Below are positions 8,833-16,957 of a stretch of 64,000 nt of DNA, in pieces; the first letter of the stretch is position 1; each line of letters starts with the position of its first letter. Both the position numbers and the translations under genes were made by a program. This DNA is from DASRBO01 sp035653595 (GTDB lineage: Bacteria > Actinomycetota > Acidimicrobiia > Acidimicrobiales > JAJPHE01): contig DASRBO010000098.1 in NCBI GenBank assembly GCA_035653595.1, forward strand, positions 1 to 64,000, read 5' to 3'. A model generated the notes under the pieces. That model was not told the origin of the DNA and searched no databases. It worked only from the letters and a program-made list of their open reading frames with translations.

Positions 8833-8876
8833 TCCTGATAATGCTGAGGTCCTTGGTTCGACTCCAAGTAGCCCCA
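8833..8876 (+). other. tRNA-Ile(GAT) 3' fragment, probable attachment site
   Basis: The sequence begins at the anticodon loop (CTGATAA), then the variable region, a perfect T-arm (CTTGG-TTCGACT-CCAAG) and a 3' acceptor strand TAGCCCC plus discriminator A. The matching 5' acceptor (GGGGCTA), D-arm and 5' anticodon stem (CAGCA) are absent upstream. A bare 3' tRNA half at the boundary between an AT-richer accessory block and GC-rich host genes is the classic product of integration into a tRNA gene. It lies in the 306-bp gap 8596-8901, which otherwise shows no gene. Confidence 0.7.
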
Positions 8877-8901
8877 CTCAGCGCGAGCGCTGCCGCCCGG
8901 T

Positions 8902-9147
8902 TCAGCACGGCCGGGGACCGTCGAGGCCGCTGAGGCGGAGCGAGCGGGGCACCGGTCCGAGCCCTGCCAGCCGGTGGCCGCTGGCGATCATCGCCAGACC
9001 CATCCGGCGGGCCAGCCGGCCCGGTCGTCGGGCGCCCCGCGTCCTCGCACCGGAGAGGTGGTGCGGCAGCGTCGGGGCGATGGCCTCGTGCAGTCGGCTC
9101 GAGCGTTCCCTCACCAGCTGCTCCAGGAGCCACGGGTCGTGTTCCAT
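8902..9147 (-). CDS. small basic hypothetical protein
   Basis: 81 residues from ATG 9147 (a TTG/GTG-type extension to 9183 is possible). It begins MEHDPWLLEQLVRERSSRL and becomes Arg/Gly-rich (GARTRGARRPGRLARRMG). No family recognised; short proteins of this helical-then-basic kind are common in actinobacteria. First host-like gene to the right of the tRNA-Ile fragment, divergent from the ArsR regulator. Confidence 0.5.
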   Translation of the reverse strand: MEHDPWLLEQLVRERSSRLHEAIAPTLPHHLSGARTRGARRPGRLARRMGLAMIASGHRLAGLGPVPRSLRLSGLDGPRPC

Positions 9148-9194
9148 GCCGACCAACGTATGCCTGGAACTGGATGTAGACAAGTCAATTTTGA

Positions 9195-9200
9195 TATAGT
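9195..9200 (+). promoter_or_regulatory. -10 box TATAGT, probable leaderless promoter
   Basis: TATAGT ends 9 nt before ATG 9210, so transcription would begin at or next to the start codon. No Shine-Dalgarno is present in the gap. Confidence 0.45.
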
Positions 9201-9209
9201 CATACGGCT

Positions 9210-10226
9210 ATGTCTCCTCTCTTCTACGACGCCCCGACCGATCAAGCGGGACCGGGCGTCGTCGCCCGGGCCTCGGGGGCGGTCGAGCTGGAATGGGTGC
9301 TGTCCTCGGCCGAGCGGGAGGACTTCCGCCGCGACCACCCGGTGCTGTGGGCGGCCTACGCGGCCCGGCCCGGTCTGGATGACCGGGTGCGGGCGCTGTG
9401 GGCCGACGACGAGGCGGTCAGCTGCGGCGGGTTCATGGAGCTGCTGATCCTCGCCCACCACGGGAACCTGCTCTTCGCCCCGGCGCCCGAGGTCCTGGGC
9501 AGCCTCGAGGACCTGTGCCGGCGGGCGCCGGCGCTGGATCACGACAGCTATCCGCTCATGTCGGAGACCGGGCCCGACCGGACCGCCCTGGGCCGGCGCC
9601 TGCGGCGCCTGAGGAGCTCGGCCCGCCTGCGCCGCCGGTACGTCGAGGTGCTGGCCGAGGCATGGGAGCAGGTGGCCGCCGAGTGGTCCTCCCACGGGGA
9701 GCGGGAGGTGGCGGCGGCGGTGGCCGTCCTGGAACGTTCGATCGCCAGGGGAGCGGACTGGGCCGAGCTCACCAAGGCCACGACCCACTTCGGCGATCTC
9801 CTACCCCGGGCGATCGCCGCTATGGGCCCGGGCGGCGCCGTGGCGGTGGTACCGGCGTACTTCACCCACCGGGGCCTGCTCATGGACCTGCCCGGGGTGG
9901 TGGTGGTCGGGGTCCGCACCGACAGCGTCGGGGGGGACGTCCGGGCCCGCACCGAGGTGCTGGCCCGGCGGCTGCGGGCGGTCTCCGACCCGACCAGGCT
10001 GGCCATTATCGAGACCCTGCGTCGGCGGCCGAGCACCGTCGGCCAGCTGGCCGCCACCTTCGCCCTGGCCCAGCCCACGGTGTCCAACCACGTCAAGGTG
10101 CTGCGGGCGGCCGGCCTCGTCCTGGAAGCGCGCCGGGGCGGCAGCCGGCTGCTGAGCATCGACACCGCCGCCGGCGAGGAGCTGCTGAGCGGGCTCGGCG
10201 GGGTACTGGGCGCCGGCGCCTCGTAG
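9210..10226 (+). CDS. ArsR-family transcriptional regulator with N-terminal extension
   Basis: 338 residues. The C-terminal ~90 residues are a winged helix: SDPTRLAIIETLRRRPSTV, then LAQPTVSNHVKVLRAAGLV as recognition helix and a basic wing. The first ~240 residues are an uncharacterised domain, as in the long ArsR-like regulators of actinobacteria. No metal-binding cysteine motif is seen at the recognition helix, so metal sensing is not supported. Target genes unknown; the divergent small gene at 8902 is a candidate. Confidence 0.8.
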   Translation: MSPLFYDAPTDQAGPGVVARASGAVELEWVLSSAEREDFRRDHPVLWAAYAARPGLDDRVRALWADDEAVSCGGFMELLILAHHGNLLFAPAPEVLGSLEDLCRRAPALDHDSYPLMSETGPDRTALGRRLRRLRSSARLRRRYVEVLAEAWEQVAAEWSSHGEREVAAAVAVLERSIARGADWAELTKATTHFGDLLPRAIAAMGPGGAVAVVPAYFTHRGLLMDLPGVVVVGVRTDSVGGDVRARTEVLARRLRAVSDPTRLAIIETLRRRPSTVGQLAATFALAQPTVSNHVKVLRAAGLVLEARRGGSRLLSIDTAAGEELLSGLGGVLGAGAS

Positions 10227-10229
10227 CTC

Positions 10230-11105
10230 TCAGGCGGTGCCGAGGACCTGGGTGAGGTTGCCGACCGGGGTGACCTGGGACGCCGGCGGGGGCTGGACGG
10301 AAACGGCCACACCGAAGTCGTACAGGTGCAGGGTGATCGTGGCGGTCACTCCGGCCGCCGTCTGACCGGTGGGGTAGAGGGCGATCCGGGAGACGAAGCG
10401 GCGGGCCAGGCCGCCGGCGTCGATCCACATGTCGGCGGTGAGGGTGGTGATGTCGACCTGGCTCAGGTTCACCGGCCCCAGGAGCGGGTTGGCGCTGGCG
10501 GCGCCGAGGACGGCGGACGGGTTGAGCACGGCGTGGTAGTGGGTCGTCTGGACCCCGTCGACCGCCTCGGTCCCGAGGTTGGTGACCGAGGAGGCGAAGC
10601 CCGAGCCGGTGAGCGACTGCAGCTGGCCCACCGGGTCGTAGAGGGAGCTCGATCCCGAGGCCGGGGTGGCGGGCACCTCCACCGAGGCCCACGGGGTGGG
10701 GACCCGGGTGGGCAGGTTGGCCGGCAGGTGCAGGTAGAGCAGGTTGCCGACCTGCCTGATCTCCAGGGCGCCGTAACCGCCGATCTGCTCGGTCAGGTCG
10801 GCCTGCTTGTGGAGCCGGTCGGTCACCCCCTGGCTGGTGATGCTGACCTGGACGTCCGGCCCGGCGGCGCGCTGGACCCGCTCGTTGACCGTCATGGAGA
10901 TCCTCATGCTGCCTGCGCTCAGGGTGTTGGAGGCCCCCCGGGACAGGACCTGGGCCACCGCCGGCGTCGCCGGCGAGCCAACCACGAACAGCCCGGCGAC
11001 CGCGGCCGCACCCACGGCCGCAATGGAGCCACCCAGTGCCGCGATCCGGCCCCGCCTGCGGGCGGGGACGGGCGCGTAGAGGTCCGCCAGCGGAACGTTG
11101 CTCAC
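10230..11105 (-). CDS. membrane-anchored LolA/LppX-like protein
   Basis: 291 residues from GTG 11105. The frame stays open far upstream, but GTGAGCAACGTT gives the first sensible start. RRRGR at ~residue 15 precedes one membrane segment (ALGGSIAAVGAAAVAGLFVV). The extracytoplasmic part has beta-rich repeats with a DxWID motif (DMWIDAGGLARRFVSRI) typical of LolA/LppX-LprG-like lipid-binding folds. No lipobox, so it is anchored by its helix. Lies 3 bp from, and convergent with, the ArsR gene. Confidence 0.55.
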   Translation of the reverse strand: MSNVPLADLYAPVPARRRGRIAALGGSIAAVGAAAVAGLFVVGSPATPAVAQVLSRGASNTLSAGSMRISMTVNERVQRAAGPDVQVSITSQGVTDRLHKQADLTEQIGGYGALEIRQVGNLLYLHLPANLPTRVPTPWASVEVPATPASGSSSLYDPVGQLQSLTGSGFASSVTNLGTEAVDGVQTTHYHAVLNPSAVLGAASANPLLGPVNLSQVDITTLTADMWIDAGGLARRFVSRIALYPTGQTAAGVTATITLHLYDFGVAVSVQPPPASQVTPVGNLTQVLGTA

Positions 11106-11182
11106 CCCGGACAACTGTACGGGGCCCGGCCCTCCCGCGCTCCGGCCCATCGCGCTCCGGCGGAGCCGGAGACCGGGGGGGA

Positions 11183-11773
11183 CTACGGCGGGATCTGCGA
11201 GTAGCCCCGGTAGAACGAGTCCGGCCGGGCGGCGGTGTCGACGATGGCCCAGATCCAGATCGCCAGGGGAGCGAGGACCACCACCGCCGCCGAGAAGGCG
11301 CTCATCACCGCCGCCCGCAGGATGAACGAGCCGACCCCGACGCCGAGGCCGATCCAGAACTTCGAAGCGTCGACCTTGAAGGTGTACAGCCAGGTCCAGA
11401 AGCTCAGGAACACGGCCAGCAGCACGGCGGTGGTCTTCGACTTGCCCGGACCGGGCCCCGGGCCCCATCCCTCCGGCGTCACCGGGGCCCCGCAGCTCAT
11501 GCACATGCGGGCCACGGGGGATACCGGGTTGCCGCACGACCGGCAGTAGGCCGGGCCCCGCTGGTAGGGCGGGGCGTAGCCGACCGGCCCCGGTGCGTAG
11601 CCGGGAGGAGGTGGCGGCGGAGGACCTCCAGGGCCTGGTCCCCGAGGAGGTCCGGGCGGCGGGGGTGGCGCAGGCGCCCGACCGCCGGCGACCGGGGCGC
11701 GTTGGCGGCCGCACCGGGGGCAGAACGAGGCGTCGTCGGCCAGGTCGGAGCCGCAGTACTGGCAGTAGGCCAC
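11183..11773 (-). CDS. zinc-ribbon membrane protein
   Basis: 196 residues. N-terminal zinc ribbon (CQYCG ... CPRCG), a ~50-residue Pro/Gly linker, a second ribbon (CRSCG ... CMSCG), then two or three membrane segments (AVLLAVFLSFWTWLYTF; VGVGSFILRAAVMSAFSAAVVVLAPLAIWIWAIVD). Such double zinc-ribbon proteins with a TM2-like C-terminus are widespread and of unknown role. Together with the downstream anchored protein it may form a two-gene minus-strand unit (78-bp gap). Confidence 0.65.
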   Translation of the reverse strand: MAYCQYCGSDLADDASFCPRCGRQRAPVAGGRAPAPPPPPGPPRGPGPGGPPPPPPPGYAPGPVGYAPPYQRGPAYCRSCGNPVSPVARMCMSCGAPVTPEGWGPGPGPGKSKTTAVLLAVFLSFWTWLYTFKVDASKFWIGLGVGVGSFILRAAVMSAFSAAVVVLAPLAIWIWAIVDTAARPDSFYRGYSQIPP

Positions 11774-11941
11774 TCGCCGCCAATGCTACGGCAGGGTTCC
11801 CCGGCGACGGCGGTGACCACCGGCGTGGGCCGGCCGGCCCTCCTGACGTGCCGCCCTCGTGACCGCCGCCACCCCGCCCGCCCTGGCAGAAACCGGTTCC
11901 GATGTGACCGGCCCCGGCCCAAGGGCCATCATTGTCCGGCC

Positions 11942-13141
11942 ATGGCTGGGGAACCGGGGCGGGGGGAGGCGCGGGTGGGAACGGCTCGAAGGGGCCGGCG
12001 GCTGCTCGTCGCCGGAATCGCCGTCGCCGCCGTGGTGGCCTCGGTGGTCGCCCCCGGCGCCACGGCCGCCACCAAGTCGGGGCTGGAGCCGGCGGTGCCC
12101 GCCCCGCCCGGATCGCCCGCATGCCGGACCTCCCAGGCCGACCCCAACCAGCCCACCGGCGGGCGCAACCGGCCGCCGGCCGCCCCGTCCTACTTCGCCT
12201 CCGACTTCCCCCGCTTCGCCGACGACTCCTGGGCCGACCCCGTCGGTGGCCTCGGCGGCCTGGCGCGGGGGCGGGCCTTGCACCACACCCCGGTCATCTT
12301 CGTGCACGGCAACCAGGCCGACGCCGAGAACTGGCTGGACGTCATGCTGCAGCTCCAGAACGACGCCGGCTACTCCATGCAGGAGATGTACGCCCTGTCC
12401 TACAACGGCCTGGGCAACTTCTACGCCGGCGCCCCCACCCGGGTGGCCCCCAGCGCCCCCGACCAGGACTACTTCCAGAAGAACTCCCGCGGGTTCTACA
12501 ACGGAGGCAACGGGGCCGCCGACGACGATGAGGTGCCCGATCTGTGCCGGTTCATCGAGGAGGTGCAGTGGTACACGGGGTCCCGCCAGGTGGACATCGT
12601 GGCCCACTCGCTGGGGGTGACCATCGCCCGCAAGACGATGGCGGACTACCCGGCCCTGGCCCGCGACGTGGTGGCCTTCGTGGGCATCGCCGGGGCCAAC
12701 CACGGCACCTCGGTCTGCCGGGGACTGGAGACCAGCTACTACGGCTGCAACGAGATCGCCCCGGCCAGCCCCTGGCTGGCCCGGCTCAACGGCCCCGGCG
12801 GCAGCCGCGAGACCTACGGTCGGACGGCCTGGATGACCGTCTACGACGGCTCGGCCGGCGACCCCTTCTTCGACCCGCCCAGCGACACCGGCTCGCCCCA
12901 GCTCAAGGGAGCCGACAACCGCACCTTCGCCGGCGCCTACCACAACGACCTCCGGGTCGATCCGGCCGAGGTGGACACCTACCTCGCCTTCCTGCTGGCC
13001 CACGGCCAGGCCGGGCCGGGGGCCGATCCCGACGGGGCCGCCCAGGCGGCCAAGGTGACCGCCACCCAGCCCGACGGCCTGTCGGGCCAGCTCTGCGGCG
13101 TGCCCGGCCTCACCGGTCCGGCGTCGGGCTGTCCCTCCTGA
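11942..13141 (+). CDS. secreted alpha/beta-hydrolase (lipase)
   Basis: 399 residues from ATG 11942. Twin-Arg-like basic start (TARRGRRLLVAG) and hydrophobic segment ending ATAATK indicate export. PVIFVHGNQADAENWLDV is the oxyanion-hole HG region, and VDIVAHSLGVTIARK carries the nucleophile in the GxSxG-like motif AHSLG. Resembles bacterial class-2 triacylglycerol lipases. Paired cysteines (CRG ... YGC) fit an extracellular enzyme. The true substrate ester is not deducible. Confidence 0.8.
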   Translation: MAGEPGRGEARVGTARRGRRLLVAGIAVAAVVASVVAPGATAATKSGLEPAVPAPPGSPACRTSQADPNQPTGGRNRPPAAPSYFASDFPRFADDSWADPVGGLGGLARGRALHHTPVIFVHGNQADAENWLDVMLQLQNDAGYSMQEMYALSYNGLGNFYAGAPTRVAPSAPDQDYFQKNSRGFYNGGNGAADDDEVPDLCRFIEEVQWYTGSRQVDIVAHSLGVTIARKTMADYPALARDVVAFVGIAGANHGTSVCRGLETSYYGCNEIAPASPWLARLNGPGGSRETYGRTAWMTVYDGSAGDPFFDPPSDTGSPQLKGADNRTFAGAYHNDLRVDPAEVDTYLAFLLAHGQAGPGADPDGAAQAAKVTATQPDGLSGQLCGVPGLTGPASGCPS

Positions 13142-13145
13142 CCGG

Positions 13146-13151
13146 TACAGT
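13146..13151 (+). promoter_or_regulatory. -10 box TACAGT, probable leaderless promoter
   Basis: TACAGT ends 9 nt before ATG 13161 and immediately follows the stop codon of the lipase gene. No Shine-Dalgarno lies between. Confidence 0.35.
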
Positions 13152-13160
13152 CGGCGGCCC

Positions 13161-13352
13161 ATGCGACCGGCGGGCCCACGATCCAGCCGCCTCCCGGCCC
13201 TGGCCCGGGGCCTCGCCCTCCGCCGGCTACGGCGCCTGGCGGTCGTGGCCGGCCTGGTCGGGGTGGCCGCCTCGGCCGCCCGCGGCCGCCGACCGGCGCC
13301 GCCCAGCTCGGCCGGGGGGTGGCGGGAGCTGTCCGGGCCGGAACTGAGGTAG
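13161..13352 (+). CDS. small Arg-rich membrane peptide
   Basis: 63 residues with a basic N-terminus and one hydrophobic stretch (LAVVAGLVGVAASAA), ending with a polar tail. It stops 2 bp before the GTG of the following NAD-binding gene, so the two are likely co-transcribed. No family recognised. Support is context plus a -10-like box, so it could be spurious. Confidence 0.4.
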   Translation: MRPAGPRSSRLPALARGLALRRLRRLAVVAGLVGVAASAARGRRPAPPSSAGGWRELSGPELR

Positions 13353-13354
13353 CG

Positions 13355-14347
13355 GTGGGCCGCTTCGCCGTGGCCGGGGTCGGGGCGGTGGGCGCCCGGG
13401 CGGCCCGGCAGATCTTCTCCCTGGGCCGGGTCGACGAGCTGATCGTGGTCGGCAGCGGGCCCGGACGGGCCGACGAGATCGCCGCCGCCCTGGGCGATCC
13501 CGCCCTGGCCGGATCCTGGGACGACGCCCTCCAGTCCCGCCCGGAGGCGGTGGTGCTGGCCGGCCCCACCGACCACCTCCAGCGGGCGAGGGCGGCCCTG
13601 GCGGCGGGGGCCCACGTGGTGTCGGTGGCCGACGGCGAGGCGGAGGTCCGGGGGCTGCTGGCCCTGGACCAGGACGCCCGCCAGGTGGGCCGGTCGGTGG
13701 TGGTCGGAGCCGGCTTCTCACCGGGCCTGTCCTGCCTGCTGGCCCTCCACGCCGCCGCCGGCCTCGACCGGGTGGAGGAGATCCGGGTGGCGGTGTCGGG
13801 CACCGCCGGCCCCGCCTGCGCCGCCCAAGCCAGGGCCAGCCTCAGCGGAGAGGGCCTCGAGTGGGACGGAAGCGACTTCGTGCCGCTGGCGGCCGGCTCG
13901 GGCCGGGCCCAGGTGTGGTTCCCCGATCCGCTCGGCCCCCTCGACTGCTACCGGGCCGCCATGGTGGAGCCACTGCTGCTGCAGCCGGCCTTCGCCGGGG
14001 TGGGGCGCATATCGGCCCGCCGGGCTGTGGTCCGGGCCGAGCTGCTGGCCGCCCGCCTCGGCGTGCGGCTGCCCCGGCGGGTCCGGGCCGAAGGGCTCGG
14101 GGGGGTGCGGGTCGAGGTCAGCGGCCGGGCCGGAGGAGCCGAGGAGACCAAGGTGCTGGGGGCGGTGGACCGCCCGGCGGTGGCGGCGGGGGCGGTGGCC
14201 GGGGTGCTGGCCCGGTGGGCGGCGGAGGGCCGCCTGAGCGGGCCCGGAGCGGCCGGGGTGGCCGTCATGGCCCCCGACACGGTCGGCTTCCTGACCGCCC
14301 TGGCCGACCGGGGGGTACGGGCGGCGGCCTACGCCGGAGGCGTCTGA
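13355..14347 (+). CDS. NAD(P)-binding saccharopine-dehydrogenase-like protein
   Basis: 330 residues from GTG 13355. FAVAGVGAVGARAARQI is a Rossmann GxGxxG loop and LIVVGSG the second strand. VVVGAGFSPGLSCLLALHAA is the region seen in saccharopine-dehydrogenase-like and homospermidine-synthase-like enzymes before the catalytic domain. Substrate not recognisable. The C-terminal part is Gly/Ala-rich, ending AYAGGV. Confidence 0.65.
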   Translation: MGRFAVAGVGAVGARAARQIFSLGRVDELIVVGSGPGRADEIAAALGDPALAGSWDDALQSRPEAVVLAGPTDHLQRARAALAAGAHVVSVADGEAEVRGLLALDQDARQVGRSVVVGAGFSPGLSCLLALHAAAGLDRVEEIRVAVSGTAGPACAAQARASLSGEGLEWDGSDFVPLAAGSGRAQVWFPDPLGPLDCYRAAMVEPLLLQPAFAGVGRISARRAVVRAELLAARLGVRLPRRVRAEGLGGVRVEVSGRAGGAEETKVLGAVDRPAVAAGAVAGVLARWAAEGRLSGPGAAGVAVMAPDTVGFLTALADRGVRAAAYAGGV

Positions 14348-14414
14348 GTCAGTCGGGCCGACCGGGCCCGACGGGCCGACCATGCCGGGGGACCGACAGG
14401 GCCGACGGCGGCGA

Positions 14415-15416
14415 TCAGTCCGGTCCGGCCGCCAGCGCCTGGCGCACCCGGGCCTCGGCCTGGGACATCGGGTCCTCGCCGGCGGTCACCAGCTCGATGG
14501 CGGCGGCGGTGGGGTAGCCCCGGTCGTGCTCGTCCTGCAGCTTGGCGGCGAAGCCGCCGGAGCGGATGTCCTCGGCCACCTCGGCGAAGAGCCGGGCCAT
14601 GCCCTGACGGTCGATGGCGAGGGTGCGCAGGAAGCCCCCGAACTGGGCCACCAGCCCGTGCCAGTTGGCCGAGCGGTAGAAGCCCACCTCGCCGAAGGTC
14701 TGGAAGGTCCGCGACATCTCCCCCGACATGTACATCTCCAGCACCAGGGCCTCGGCGGGCAGGCCGGCCCCCACCCCGGTCTCGAAGGCGAGCTGGATGG
14801 CGGTCCCGAGGAAGGGGCCGACGGTCTGCTCGATGAGCAGGTCGAGGAAGGCCTCCTGGGCCGCCGGCAGCTCCATGGCCCCCCGCTGGAGGGAGCCGGC
14901 GGCCAGGGCGAGGGCCAGCAGTCGCTGGCGGGCCCGCCCGCTGGCGTCCTGCTCCACCGACACGTAGCTGAAGAACCCGCGCCCGTCGAGGTAGCTGGTG
15001 CGCACCTCCTCGCCGAGCATGCGGGGGGCGAGCAGGATCACGTCCAGTTCCGCCGCCGGCTCTACCAGGCCGTAGGCCAGGGCGTAGCCGGAGCCCAGCA
15101 CCAGCGCCGCCCCGGCGGCCAGGTGGGGCCCGATCTGGTCGGTGTAGAGGTCCCCGATCACCTCGTCGGGCACCAGCAGGTAGGCCAGGCCGGCGGCGGC
15201 GGCCGCCTCGGGCACCGCCAGCACCTTCATCCCGTCGGCCACGGCGGTGGCCCGGTACTCGTCGTCGCGGTTGCCCACGACCACCTCCACCCCGCTGTCG
15301 CGCAGGTTGAGGGCCATCGACCGCCCCAGGTTCCCGTAGCCGATGACCGCCACCGTCTCGCCCTCGAGGGCGGCCGGGTCGGCGTCGCCGCGGCGGTAGA
15401 ACAGGGTGTCGGTCAT
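14415..15416 (-). CDS. ketol-acid reductoisomerase-like protein with altered active site
   Basis: 333 residues, about the length of class-I KARI (IlvC). VIGYGNLGRSMALNLRDSG is the Rossmann loop (IlvC: GYGSQGHA). LLVPDEVIGDLYTDQIGPHL, VEQDASGRA and the helical-knot region follow the family. Key positions differ: the catalytic-His region reads GSGYALAYG where IlvC has AHGFNIHFG, and VAPKGPG is LAPRMLG. The metal-ligand region (FLDLLIEQ; LEMYMSGEM) keeps acidic residues. No other ilv genes are adjacent. A paralogue with a different or lost reaction is likelier than valine/isoleucine synthesis. Confidence 0.7.
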   Translation of the reverse strand: MTDTLFYRRGDADPAALEGETVAVIGYGNLGRSMALNLRDSGVEVVVGNRDDEYRATAVADGMKVLAVPEAAAAAGLAYLLVPDEVIGDLYTDQIGPHLAAGAALVLGSGYALAYGLVEPAAELDVILLAPRMLGEEVRTSYLDGRGFFSYVSVEQDASGRARQRLLALALAAGSLQRGAMELPAAQEAFLDLLIEQTVGPFLGTAIQLAFETGVGAGLPAEALVLEMYMSGEMSRTFQTFGEVGFYRSANWHGLVAQFGGFLRTLAIDRQGMARLFAEVAEDIRSGGFAAKLQDEHDRGYPTAAAIELVTAGEDPMSQAEARVRQALAAGPD

Positions 15417-15482
15417 GAGCTCCTCGGCTGGTGCGCTGCGCCGTCTCCGCCGGGCGGAGTTCGGACACGGTAGAAAGTTGCG

Positions 15483-15803
15483 ATCGGACGGAAGCTACTG
15501 GTCGTCGGCTGCCTGGCCCTGGGGGCGGCCGCCTGCGCCAACCCGGCCGGGCGCATGCAGCTGCCCGCCTACGTGACCGGCACGGTGAGCGTCGGCGGCC
15601 GGCCCGCCGCCGGTGTGACGGTGATCGCCTCGGGCAAGGACGGCGACCACCAGGTGCGGGCCGACTCGGCCGGTGGGTTCCACATCTCGCTGCTGACCGG
15701 GCTGTGGCTGCTGTCGGCCCGGGCCGGGGGGGCGAGCGGCCCGGCGGTGCGCCTCCACCTGCAGCCGGGCCAGCAGATCCACCAGGACCTGCAGGCGCCG
15801 TGA
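15483..15803 (+). CDS. small lipoprotein, start codon unresolved
   Basis: About 106 residues. The N-terminus reads GRKLLVVGCLALGAAAC, a typical lipoprotein signal with lipobox LGAAAC. It is followed by a beta-sandwich like carboxypeptidase-regulatory/transthyretin-like domains (TGTVSVGGRPAAGVTVIASG, then a DSAGGFHISL turn). The frame is closed by TAG at 15471. Between it and the lipobox there is no ATG, GTG or TTG; ATC at 15483 is the best placed codon. The stop overlaps GTG 15800 of the next gene. Confidence 0.55.
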   Translation: MGRKLLVVGCLALGAAACANPAGRMQLPAYVTGTVSVGGRPAAGVTVIASGKDGDHQVRADSAGGFHISLLTGLWLLSARAGGASGPAVRLHLQPGQQIHQDLQAP

Positions 15804-16957
15804 CCGCCGCCCGCTGGGCCGGCTTCGTGGTCGGCCTCTTCGTGGTGCTGGGCACGGCGGTGTCGGTGGTGTTCACCCTGGTGGTGCCCCGCGCCGTCGG
15901 ATCCCGCCTGGCGGTGGCCAACCGCATGGCGTGGAGGGCCATCAGCCACTGGGCGGCGGAGCGGGTCGAGGACTACTACGCCAAGGACCGGATCCTGGCC
16001 GCCACCGGACCCATGGCCCTGCTGTCGCTGTTCGGCCTGTGGCTGGCGGTGTTCGTGGTCGGCTACGCCCTGATCCTCTGGCCGCTCACCGGCCACGGCT
16101 TCCTCGAGGGGCTCCGCCAGGTGGGGTCCTCCATCCCGACGCTGGGCACCGCCAGCTCGCCCCGGGCGGCGGTGACGGCGGTGGACGACCTGGCCGCCGC
16201 CACCGGCCTGGTCGTGGTCGCGCTGGAGATCGCCTACCTGCCCACCATCTATGCCGCCTTCAACCGGAGGGAGACGCTGGTCACCATGCTGGAGAGCCGG
16301 GCCGGGGCGCCGGCGTGGGGACCGGAGATACTGGCCCGCCACCAGCTGGTCGGGATCATGAACAGCCTCCCCGACTTCTACGCCACCTGGGAGCAGTGGG
16401 CCGCCGACCTGGCCGAGAGCCACACCAACTACCCCGCCCTGGTCCTGTTCCGCTCTCCCAACCCGCTGCGGTCCTGGATCGTTGCCCTCACCGCCGTGCT
16501 CGACTCGGCCGCCCTGTACCTGTCGCTGTCGCCGGCCAGCGCCCCGTCCCAGGCCCGGCTGTGTTTGCGCATGGGCTTCGTCTCCCTGCGCGACATCGCC
16601 CGCAGCTGGCGCATCCCCTTCGACCCCGACCCGCTGCCCGACGCCCCGCTGCGGCTCACCTACGAGGAGTTCCTGGTCGGGGTGGAGCGCATGGCCGAGG
16701 CCGGCTTCACCCCGGAGCGTCCGGCGGAGGAGGCGTGGGCGCACTTCCGGGGCTGGCGGGTCAACTACGAGGCCATCGTCTACGAGCTGGCCAACCGCAT
16801 CTACGCCGCCCCCGGTCCGTGGAGCGGGCCCCGCCACAACATCGGCAGCATCGAGCCCCGCCGCCCGCTGGACCGCACGCCCGACGACCCTGAAGCCGTG
16901 CGCCGCGGCGGAGGTCGATGGCGCGGACCGCGCACCCCTACACTGCCGCCCTCGTGA
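15800..16957 (+). CDS. conserved actinobacterial membrane protein, ion-channel-like
   Basis: 385 residues from GTG 15800, overlapping the previous stop by 4 bp. Three or four membrane segments: AGFVVGLFVVLGTAVSVVF, ALLSLFGLWLAVFVVGYALIL, and GLVVVALEIAYLPTIYAAF. Between the last two, a loop VGSSIPTLGTA sits where two-TM potassium channels have their filter, but it lacks TVGYG. A ~200-residue soluble C-terminal region with WEQWAADLAESHT follows. I recognise the pattern from actinobacterial proteins annotated as hypothetical. Its stop overlaps the pntAA start (GTGA). Confidence 0.65.
   Translation: MTAARWAGFVVGLFVVLGTAVSVVFTLVVPRAVGSRLAVANRMAWRAISHWAAERVEDYYAKDRILAATGPMALLSLFGLWLAVFVVGYALILWPLTGHGFLEGLRQVGSSIPTLGTASSPRAAVTAVDDLAAATGLVVVALEIAYLPTIYAAFNRRETLVTMLESRAGAPAWGPEILARHQLVGIMNSLPDFYATWEQWAADLAESHTNYPALVLFRSPNPLRSWIVALTAVLDSAALYLSLSPASAPSQARLCLRMGFVSLRDIARSWRIPFDPDPLPDAPLRLTYEEFLVGVERMAEAGFTPERPAEEAWAHFRGWRVNYEAIVYELANRIYAAPGPWSGPRHNIGSIEPRRPLDRTPDDPEAVRRGGGRWRGPRTPTLPPS

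Noticed and set aside
8780..8876. A complete tRNA-Ile gene
   Set aside because: No 5' acceptor, D-arm or matching 5' anticodon stem precedes the 3' half.
10230..12122. One 630-residue minus-strand protein
   Set aside because: The upstream two-thirds overlap the zinc-ribbon gene in another frame and are Pro/Arg-rich noise; the real protein starts at GTG 11105.
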